64,000 nucleotides of DNA from Iningainema tapete BLCC-T55. GTDB lineage: Bacteria > Cyanobacteriota > Cyanobacteriia > Cyanobacteriales > Nostocaceae. The stretch spans positions 45,439-109,438 of the forward strand of contig NZ_JACXAE010000050.1 in the NCBI RefSeq assembly GCF_014698965.1. The letters run 5' to 3'. The position numbers were made by a program, and so were the translations under genes. This document shows positions 26,863-33,474 of this stretch, piece by piece (the stretch's first letter is position 1; each line of letters begins with the position of its first letter). The notes under the pieces were generated by a model. It worked only from the letters and a program-made list of their open reading frames with translations. It was not told the DNA's origin and made no database searches.

Positions 26863-29139
26863 CTACTTTAAATAGATTAACAAGTTCAATCCGGGAATTG
26901 TGCGGGAGAGTGTCCACAGAAGTAGGGTGAGGTAAAGTAGTCCAAGTGTCCATTGATACCATGCTAATATGGTGATGATACCAGGGAGGTGTTCGTCGCG
27001 CAGGCGAATGTCGTTAAAGCCTAATCGCAGCAGGTTGTTAAGGCTAAAGTCGTAGTAGTTGAGCCAGTTCCAATCGCGATGCCATAATAGGGGCAGGTAT
27101 CGATCGCGGAATGTATCATATCTGGGGATGACTGGTAAGCGTCCAATTAGTAAGCGTAACTGCCGCATTGTACCATCTTCTGTAAAGTAGGATACGTCCA
27201 TTAAGTCATGATATCTACCTTGTTGGTACAGTCGGAACAATAGAAATGTTGGGATGGGGATGATGACAATGAAAAGACATAAGAGTGTGAGCCACGGTTT
27301 TTCTGCTGTGTGAAAGATGGCAAAGATGCTAAAAAATGATAAACTAGTAAAGCTAGTTAGGATCCAGATTGTTTCGTTAGTGGTGGGAATAATTGCTACT
27401 GGACGCAGGCGGCGCATTCGATCAACTAACCAAAATAATAAGCCGAAGTAGGCGATCGCTACTCCCCCTACTCCAAACACCAACCAAAAATTCGTACCAT
27501 ACCCAGAAAGTAGCAGCAGTAGACTCAACGCCAACCAACTCAATGAGTTTAATAACCACCCAGTTGGTGAGACACCAACTACTACACGGGAGTCTATTTT
27601 GTGATAAGTTTCTAAATCGATATCTGCTAAAGTAAGTAACTCACTTTGATTGCGAAACGGTTTGATTTGACGGCGCTGAATAATAGCTTTTGCTTGAGTT
27701 GGGGAAAAACCTAAATTTCTCAGTTGAGATGGAGAAGCACTATTGATATTCGTACCAACTAGACGACGGCTTAACTCTTCTAGCCGCAACCGTTGCTTTG
27801 TGTATTCCAAGTGATTAGCATCAGCAATTTGTTGCAACTGACGGAAATTTTGCCCTAAATTACGCAAGACGTTTTGATTACCTTGCAAAGAAGATACAGC
27901 CAGCATTTTGCCAATTTCTCCGGGATTACCTAAAATTTTGGCTTGGTTGGAGTTAAAAGCTAAACCAGATACATTTAAATAAGCTTCCTCGGCAAAATCA
28001 GTATCGCTAAAATCTGCTTGGTTGAGAATACTTGCACCTTGCAGATTCACTGGTTGATTAAATTGTGCTTCTCGGAAACTGACAGCTTGCTCAAACGTAG
28101 CTTCGCTCAGGAGTAATATCTGATAGAAAATGGATTTAGTAAACTGTGCTTGATGGAAGCGCACCTGGGAAAAATCAGCATTTCCTTGCCACTGCACAAG
28201 ATTGAATTTAGCCAACTCCTGAAAATTTGCCTCGTTAAAATTAGCAATGTTCTCAAAGGTACTTTCTTGAAAATAAACGCTGTCTTGAAATTGCGTTTGT
28301 TTAAAATTCGCCTTATCAAAGAAAACGCTACCATAAAACTTACTTTTTTGGTGAAAAGTAGTACCTGCAAAGCTAGCTGTACGACTAAATCTTGTTTCAC
28401 TCCAGTTGACTGATTGGTCAAAAATAGCACCTTGAGCATCTACAGGCTGGAGAAAAAATGTATTGGGAAACTCTACATTACCATCGAAGCGCGTTTGCAC
28501 TAATGTTAACGAACCACGGAAAACACTGATTTCACTAGCTGCAGTTGTTGCCAAAAGTGATTTACAGTCTTTGGAACTAGGTATCGTTACGGCAAGTGAC
28601 TGTAAACAAACTATACGCAAGCGTTCTAGTTGTTCTTGTTCGCTTGGGGTGAAAATGGGAGCAATGGCTTGCGCGTATAGGGGTGTTCTCAAACCCAAAT
28701 CACTACCAATAAAATCTCCTTGAATGAGAGAATAGCTCAAGTCTAACCCTAAAGGTTTTGAACCAGCTTTTTGCAGTTCTTTACGTAGAATTTGGTAGAA
28801 AGCATCGCGGAAGCTGGCATTTTCTGGTCGCAAATCAATCACCATCTCCCGCAAATCTACTGTCAAGTTACCTTCACGGATTGTAGGTGTATGTATTCTC
28901 TCTTGCAATAGTTCTAAAGTCAAGATAGTGCGCTCTGGTTGTGCAGGTGCGCCCCACGCTGGTAGAGGTAGTATTAAAATAAACAGCGTACATATACAAA
29001 TTAGCGAGACTATCTCGTTACCAGGCTCCTGCCTGGTAATGCACTTCCAGAGGCTCTGCCTCAACTTGAACAACTGGAGGCTCTGCCTCCTAGTTTTCGT
29101 TACCAGGCTCAGCCTGGTAACGAGGTGTAAATCAATCAT
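26863..29139 (-). CDS. Pentapeptide-repeat membrane protein with a helix-hairpin-helix segment
   Basis: About 758 residues. After a hydrophobic export signal (residues about 44-63, ICTLFILILPLPAWGAPA) comes a region of pentapeptide-like repeats (FDQSVNWSETRFSRTASFAG, FDKANFKQTQFQDSVYFQES) at about 150-400, then a helix-hairpin-helix-like segment (LRNLGFSPTQAKAIIQRRQI; LLTLADIDLETYHKI), then four or more membrane helices. Pentapeptide repeats form a right-handed beta-helix for protein interaction. The first 43 residues are encoded mostly by a repeat element (29014-29124), so the native N terminus is probably altered. ATG 29139 overlaps the upstream oxidoreductase stop by eight bases. Confidence 0.75.
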   Translation of the reverse strand: MIDLHLVTRLSLVTKTRRQSLQLFKLRQSLWKCITRQEPGNEIVSLICICTLFILILPLPAWGAPAQPERTILTLELLQERIHTPTIREGNLTVDLREMVIDLRPENASFRDAFYQILRKELQKAGSKPLGLDLSYSLIQGDFIGSDLGLRTPLYAQAIAPIFTPSEQEQLERLRIVCLQSLAVTIPSSKDCKSLLATTAASEISVFRGSLTLVQTRFDGNVEFPNTFFLQPVDAQGAIFDQSVNWSETRFSRTASFAGTTFHQKSKFYGSVFFDKANFKQTQFQDSVYFQESTFENIANFNEANFQELAKFNLVQWQGNADFSQVRFHQAQFTKSIFYQILLLSEATFEQAVSFREAQFNQPVNLQGASILNQADFSDTDFAEEAYLNVSGLAFNSNQAKILGNPGEIGKMLAVSSLQGNQNVLRNLGQNFRQLQQIADANHLEYTKQRLRLEELSRRLVGTNINSASPSQLRNLGFSPTQAKAIIQRRQIKPFRNQSELLTLADIDLETYHKIDSRVVVGVSPTGWLLNSLSWLALSLLLLLSGYGTNFWLVFGVGGVAIAYFGLLFWLVDRMRRLRPVAIIPTTNETIWILTSFTSLSFFSIFAIFHTAEKPWLTLLCLFIVIIPIPTFLLFRLYQQGRYHDLMDVSYFTEDGTMRQLRLLIGRLPVIPRYDTFRDRYLPLLWHRDWNWLNYYDFSLNNLLRLGFNDIRLRDEHLPGIITILAWYQWTLGLLYLTLLLWTLSRTIPGLNLLIYLK
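29014..29124. repeat. Composite palindromic repeat overlapping a gene start
   Basis: The ends are near-palindromes: CGTTACCAGGCT, C, AGCCTGGTAACG is perfect at 29098-29122 and a diverged version is at 29016-29041. Between them lie hairpins such as GGAGGCTCTGCCTCC. This family of nested repeats is common in Nostocales intergenic DNA. Here it is read through at the start of the pentapeptide-repeat gene. Confidence 0.85.
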
Positions 29140-30139
29140 CACCCATCAGCAGAACAATCTTACCCATCGTAGATCCAGTTTCAAGTAACTTGTGCGCCTC
29201 TTTTGCATCTTCTAAAGGAAAAGTTTGACTAACGTGAATTTTCAACTTGCCCGCATCCATCCATCTCGCACATTGTTCTAAAATTTCTGCGTGGTGTTGT
29301 TGTGCTTCCACCATTCCCAGTAACATCGGTGTGAGCATTAATTCTAAGCCAATGCGGAGATTGCGTTGTCGCGCTACTTTCCAAATTGTATTGGCGTCTG
29401 GTTCCAAAATCGTCACTACATCGCCATATACCCTTACTGCCGGAAAAGTTTTATGCAAAATCTCTCCGCCCACGGTATCAAAAGCCAAGTCTACACCTTC
29501 GCCATTCGTCCAGTTTAATACTTCTTGCACGAAGTCTGTTTGTTTGTAAAAAATTACGTGGTCAGCACCTAGTTGTTTGACAAAATTAGCTTTTTCTTGA
29601 GAACTTACCGTTGTACAGACTTCAGCACCTTTAAGTTTAGCTAATTGAATCGCTACATGCCCCACACCGCCAGCACCTGCATGAATTAATACTCGTTCTC
29701 CAGGTTCTAGTCGTCCCCTTTCATACAAAGCCTCCCAAGCAGTGATGAGTACTAAGGGTGCTGCTGCTGTATCGTTAAAGGATACTGAAGCACCTTTGCG
29801 GGAAACAAACCGCTCATCTACAGTCGTGTATTCAGCATAATTGCCTTGGTGTGCGCCTAAACCACCATTACAAAAGTATACTTCATCGCCTACGCGAAAT
29901 TGCTGGACGCGATCGCCTACTGCCTCAACCACACCTGCACCATCACAACCCAGAATAGCAGGCATTTGTTCGGGGTAGAAAGTGCCGCGTTTACGTAGTT
30001 TGGTGTCAATTGGGTTAATACCGGCTGCTCTCAATTTTACCAGAAGTTCAGTTGGTTCGAGAGAATCAGGTTTTGGTACGTCCTGCACTTGCAAAACTTC
30101 GGGACTTCCGGCTGCTGTCATTAATACTGCTTTCATCAT
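29132..30139 (-). CDS. Zinc-type alcohol dehydrogenase-like / NADPH:quinone oxidoreductase
   Basis: A 335-residue medium-chain dehydrogenase/reductase. The N-terminal GroES-like domain contains GINPIDTKLRKRG and LGCDGAGVVEAVGD; the Rossmann domain has VLIHAGAGGVGHVAIQLAKL. The Cys/His ligands of zinc alcohol dehydrogenases are missing, which points to the quinone oxidoreductase group that reduces quinones or enones with NADPH. Adjacent ATGs at 30139 and 30136 are both plausible; GTG 30145 is less likely. The downstream gene overlaps by eight bases. Confidence 0.92.
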   Translation of the reverse strand: MMKAVLMTAAGSPEVLQVQDVPKPDSLEPTELLVKLRAAGINPIDTKLRKRGTFYPEQMPAILGCDGAGVVEAVGDRVQQFRVGDEVYFCNGGLGAHQGNYAEYTTVDERFVSRKGASVSFNDTAAAPLVLITAWEALYERGRLEPGERVLIHAGAGGVGHVAIQLAKLKGAEVCTTVSSQEKANFVKQLGADHVIFYKQTDFVQEVLNWTNGEGVDLAFDTVGGEILHKTFPAVRVYGDVVTILEPDANTIWKVARQRNLRIGLELMLTPMLLGMVEAQQHHAEILEQCARWMDAGKLKIHVSQTFPLEDAKEAHKLLETGSTMGKIVLLMGDD

Positions 30140-30253
30140 ATACACATTATTATGCCAATAAATGATTATAAAGCTGCACTAAGACAGGTAGGAGAATTAT
30201 TCTATAAAATTAATTAGAGTTAAATCATTTATATATATGTTGGATAACTGCCA

Positions 30254-30445
30254 ATGAAACTATCATTTAAAGACATTCAATTTATCATCGAAGCAATTGA
30301 TAATTTAATTAAGACATACGAAGAACGCCTTAATAGAGAAGATATAAATGAAGATGATACTTCTGCTCTAGGCAATGATTGTATGTTTTTAGAAGCACTT
30401 CGCAACGACTTAGCTAAAAGTTTGGAGAATAATTATTCAAAATAA
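30254..30445 (+). CDS. Small hypothetical protein, 63 residues
   Basis: The protein (MKLSFKDIQFIIEAIDNL...) is amphipathic and mostly helical, rich in Glu, Asp and Lys, without cysteine or membrane segments. The pattern of alternating hydrophobics suggests two or three helices. No family is recognised. It looks coding because of its balanced composition and clear ATG, but its ribosome-binding site is weak. It is flanked by intergenic repeats. Confidence 0.55.
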   Translation: MKLSFKDIQFIIEAIDNLIKTYEERLNREDINEDDTSALGNDCMFLEALRNDLAKSLENNYSK

Positions 30446-30463
30446 AAAAATAGACAATTATTC

Positions 30464-30526
30464 TTGTGGAGGCAGGCATCCCTGCCTGCTTTTATATAGG
30501 GGCGGGCAAGGATGCCCACCCCACAA
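30464..30526. repeat. Palindromic GGCAGGCAT / GGGCGGGCA repeat
   Basis: TTGTGG at the left and CCACAA at the right bracket internal GC-rich arms (GGCAGGCATCCCTGCCTGC, then GGGCGGGCAAGGATGCCCACC). AATTAT and ATAATT extend the symmetry outward. This is one of the common cyanobacterial interspersed palindromes. Confidence 0.75.
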
Positions 30527-30554
30527 ATTGGATAATTTATTTCTTGGTAATCCC

Positions 30555-30761
30555 TTATTCTTTTTCAGTCTCTGCAAACAAATCGTCAACACCCAAGACT
30601 CCACCTACTTCAGAACTCTTGAAAAGGGTTTGCCAGTCATCATAAGTTCTAACTACCCCTGTGCCTGCTCTAACTTGCTCCTGTGTCAAGTAATTTTGGG
30701 ACTCCCCATTCCTCAAGCTGCTGTGAGTACGCCGTTGCATACGTGCGCGAAAACCCTCCAA
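30555..30761 (-). pseudogene. Possible C-terminal gene fragment, unidentified
   Basis: The minus-strand frame ends with a protein-like sequence (YLTQEQVRAGTGVVRTYDDW, then LFAETEKE). It has no convincing start or ribosome-binding site and no family I can name. It may be the truncated 3' end of a gene once linked to the broken helicase nearby, which is on the same strand. It may also be non-coding. Confidence 0.3.
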
Positions 30762-30816
30762 GTCCCAAGTCTACAGTATTGTCATTCTCACGTCTAGTGA
30801 CAACAGGGGAAAAGGT

Positions 30817-30842
30817 TATAATAGTGTACACTTAAATGTATA
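30817..30842 (+). promoter_or_regulatory. Promoter and probable autoregulatory operator of the phd-like gene
   Basis: A perfect -10 box TATAAT (30817-30822) is followed at once by the 10-base palindrome AGTGTACACT (30823-30832) and a related half-site GTATAC (30838-30843 region). Phd/YefM antitoxins repress their own operons by binding such TGTACA palindromes next to the start site. The -35 region is not clear. Confidence 0.5.
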
Positions 30843-30850
30843 CTTTTTAT

Positions 30851-31021
30851 ATGCCAAAGTACTTAACAATTACGGAAGCACGACGACAACTGCTAGATTT
30901 GCCGGATGAGTTGAAGGATGAGCCAGTAATTATTACTAAGCATGGCAAACCTGTGATGGCGGCGCTTAGCTTCGAGCAATGTCAACTACCTACACCAACC
31001 GATAGCGGCGGTATGGTGTAG
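30851..31021 (+). pseudogene. Truncated Phd/YefM-family antitoxin
   Basis: The first 44 or so residues are a standard Phd/YefM DNA-binding domain ([20 protein letters not shown], then [20 protein letters not shown]). After SFEQ the family sequence stops and 12 unrelated residues lead to a stop at 31021. The missing part is the toxin-neutralising C terminus. The break coincides with the beginning of the IsrB element region, and no toxin gene follows. The peptide might still bind its operator. Confidence 0.78.
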
Positions 31022-31200
31022 GCTTGGAAGAAACAGCTTGCAACGTAAGAGATGACTAGCCCTTAAGCCATTACCTGGTACGCACTTCCGAATGTTTCTC
31101 CTAGTTCGGATTATCTGCAAGCTATCTGATTAATAGCGCCTGAAGAAGGGACATCTTGGTAGCGGTGGGCTAAGGGACTTATTACTTTTACTCGGAGGTT
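30985..31200 (+). ncRNA. Candidate omega RNA of the IsrB-like nuclease
   Basis: IscB and IsrB proteins use an RNA encoded directly upstream of the protein gene, with the guide at its 5' end. The 200 bases here contain no gene and several complementary segments: a hairpin ACACCAACC (30992-31000) with GGTATGGTGT (31010-31019); AGCTTGCA (31035-31042) with TGCAAGCT (31116-31123); TCCGAA (31089-31094 region) with TTCGGA (31105-31110 region); and TAGCCC (about 31057) with GGGCTA (about 31167). The long-range pairs bracket others, consistent with a compact scaffold and pseudoknot. The boundaries are inferred. Confidence 0.6.
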
Positions 31201-31207
31201 TATCACC

Positions 31208-32350
31208 ATGCAACGAGTACCCGTATTATCACCAGACGGCAAGCCACTTATGCCAACAAAAAGCAGTCGTGCTAGACGTTGGCTCAAGGAGGGTAAAGCC
31301 AAAATTGCACATAACGACCTGAATGTTTTTTGCATTCAACTATTAGTAGAGCCATCGGGAACGGATATACAACCAATTGCTTTAGGCTTAGACCCTGGCA
31401 AGAAATTTACTGGCGCTGCGGTGCAATCCGCAAAGTTTACATTGTTTATGGCACACCTAATTCTGCCTTTTCCTGAAATTACTAAAAAAATGTCAGTCCG
31501 ACGTATTTTACGTAGGGCTAGACGAGGTAGACGCATTAACCGTAAAGTACCATTCGAGCAAAGAGCGCACCATCAAAAGCGTTTCAACAACCGTAAACAG
31601 AACAAATTGCCACCAAGTATTCGCGCTAACAAAGAGTTGGAACTACGAGTAACTAAGGAATTAGTAAAGTTATTCCCCGTCTCACAAATTACTTATGAAT
31701 ATGTCAAAGCTAAGGGGGATAAAGGGTTTAGTCCTGTTATGGTGGGACAAAAAGTGATGATAGAATGGATTTCTTCACTTGCTCCAACCAATACCCAAGA
31801 AGGTTGGCAAACCTCAATCTTAAGGCAGCAATTAGGATTAGCTAAAGACAAGAAAAACAAAGAAAAACAAACCCCAGAGACTCATGCTCATGATGGGATT
31901 GCATTGGCAGCAAGTAATTTTATGCAGTTTGAGAAATTCCATACTGCCAACAGTCATGGACACCTTTGGGTAGGAGAAGTCACCATTACCAATTCCCTAT
32001 TTTGTGTTATTTCTCGTCCTAACTTGTTTCGTCGTCAACTACATTTTGAGAATCCAGTAAAGGATGCAAAGTCTGCCGGACAGAAGTTTCGTGGGAGCGA
32101 GCTTTGCACTCCAAATAACAGAAAACGCAAAGGCGGAACGGTAACACCATTTGGTTTTCGTTCTGGTGACTTAGTTAAAGCAGAAAAAGCTGGAAAGACT
32201 TATATAGGTTGGATTGGTGGTTACACTCAAACTGAGAAAACCAATAAAGTCTCTGTGTACGATCACAACTGGCACAGGCTAGGACAATTTAGTCCGTCCA
32301 AAGTTAAGTTGCTCAAACGTAGTTCACGTCTATGTGTAGCCATCTTGTAG
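31208..32350 (+). CDS. isrB: IsrB-like RNA-guided nuclease (RuvC only, no HNH)
   Basis: A 380-residue protein. Residues 13-16 are PLMP, the signature of the IscB/IsrB N-terminal (RRXRR) domain, with SSRARRWLKEGKAKI after it. RuvC-I is ALGLDPGKKFTG (Asp62), an arginine-rich bridge helix lies at 98-113 (RRILRRARRGRRINRK), RuvC-II is ITYEYVKA (Glu164) and RuvC-III is THAHDGIALAAS (Asp229). Only 65 residues separate RuvC-II and -III with no CxxC or HNH, so IsrB rather than IscB is the better name. IsrB proteins nick DNA under guidance of an omega RNA. The catalytic triad looks intact. CGGAGG lies upstream of the ATG. Confidence 0.88.
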   Translation: MQRVPVLSPDGKPLMPTKSSRARRWLKEGKAKIAHNDLNVFCIQLLVEPSGTDIQPIALGLDPGKKFTGAAVQSAKFTLFMAHLILPFPEITKKMSVRRILRRARRGRRINRKVPFEQRAHHQKRFNNRKQNKLPPSIRANKELELRVTKELVKLFPVSQITYEYVKAKGDKGFSPVMVGQKVMIEWISSLAPTNTQEGWQTSILRQQLGLAKDKKNKEKQTPETHAHDGIALAASNFMQFEKFHTANSHGHLWVGEVTITNSLFCVISRPNLFRRQLHFENPVKDAKSAGQKFRGSELCTPNNRKRKGGTVTPFGFRSGDLVKAEKAGKTYIGWIGGYTQTEKTNKVSVYDHNWHRLGQFSPSKVKLLKRSSRLCVAIL

Positions 32351-32363
32351 TTGTGAATCATGG

Positions 32364-33261
32364 GCGCTGTCCGAATTTGACGTATTTTGGAAAGGTCCAT
32401 AGAATGAGACATCAGTGCATTTTCTTCTAATAATTTCCGCAAACTCTCTATATCAAGCCGAGCCGCAGCTTGGTATGATCGTTCTCGCACATCTTGTCGA
32501 TCGCCATAGCGGATGGCATCAATTAACAATTGCCGCAGTTTCTCACCATTAATAGCTTCACCTAAAACATCAAAAACCTTACCGCCCAGAGCATCTCGTG
32601 CAGTTTCTAGTTTTTCCAGCAGTGTTTTGTAAACCTCTCCCTCTCGTGTATCGTCAGCTACCAAGTTCCAGAGATGACAAACCTCTGTTTGTCCAATCCG
32701 GTGAATACGACCAAAACGCTGTTCTAGGCGATTGGGATTCCAAGGCAAATCATAGTTAACCATCAAATGACATGATTGCTGTAGGTTAATACCCTCACTA
32801 GCAGCATCAGTAGCCACTAAAACTATCACATTGGGATGTTGATTAAACGCATTCTGTATTCGCTGACGCTCCTCTAATCGCATACTACCGTAAATCGTTA
32901 CTATGGCTTGAGAACCGATCAGTTTACTCAACCCCCCCTGAGAATGAGGCAGACATCTTGTGAGCCTCATCACAGATGATTAAGTCCCAGTCAATTTGTT
33001 TCAAATCTTCTTGGAGTTTTTTATCCTGAGATGATTTGTTCCTTTTTAACTTGTCCACCCTAGCAATCACTAAAGGCATCTTGGTAAAAACATTGCCAGT
33101 GTTAGCTGATTGAATATGACTGCGACTTCCTGTGCCACTACTGTATAAATGACACTTACAGCATCTGAACCATATTTTTCTACATCTACTAATGTGACGA
33201 TGCTGCTTGGCAGGATACCTTTAACTTTAACGCCGCGCTTCAAATCCTCAAGTCGAGCCAT
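32364..33261 (-). pseudogene. Decayed SNF2-type helicase (DrmD-like group)
   Basis: Three collinear remnants remain on the minus strand. The N terminus (MARLEDLKRGVKVKGILPSS, start 33261) runs to about 33100. Then PLVIARVDKLKRNK to DWDLIICDEAHKMSA (about 33090-32945) contains the DEAH box, but the Walker A segment is missing. Then the helicase C domain (LVATDAASEGINLQQ, YDLPWNPNRLEQRFGRIHRI) runs to DLSKIRQIR at about 32370, where the IsrB element cuts it off. Intact relatives have about 1000 or more residues and occur in phage-defence islands. The gene cannot make an active helicase. Confidence 0.85.
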
Positions 33262-33474
33262 GATTGAGATGCTTTCCCTTTGGGTAGTAAATAGTGCTAT
33301 TGTCAATCAAATATCTTTTAAATACCTATTTACCACCGTAATAGTACGTAAAAAGAGTGAGGGCAAATTCCAGATTGCTATCAAAAATAAGCGTTAACAG
33401 CAAGCTTTGGGCGATCGCAATTGTGTTGTGAGCGATCGCTTTTGCTCGGGTTATCTTTACAACTCTATATTGTG

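Larger units (their letters stand above)
30982..32366 (+). mobile_element. IsrB-type (IS200/IS605-related) element, boundaries approximate
   Basis: The element comprises a structured non-coding leader and the IsrB-like gene. The left limit is set where the Phd homology ends and the right limit where the helicase homology ends, about 16 bases after the nuclease stop. No transposase gene (TnpA) is present, as in most IscB/IsrB loci, so it would depend on a transposase acting in trans. No terminal inverted repeats are expected for this class. Exact ends could not be determined. Confidence 0.55.

Noticed and set aside
28107..28439. Frames of about 110 codons overlapping the pentapeptide-repeat gene
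   Set aside because: They are alternative frames of the repeated coding sequence with no start signals.
31208..32350. Calling the RuvC protein an IscB or TnpB
   Set aside because: No HNH or CxxC region lies between RuvC-II and RuvC-III, and the N-terminal PLMP motif is not a TnpB feature.
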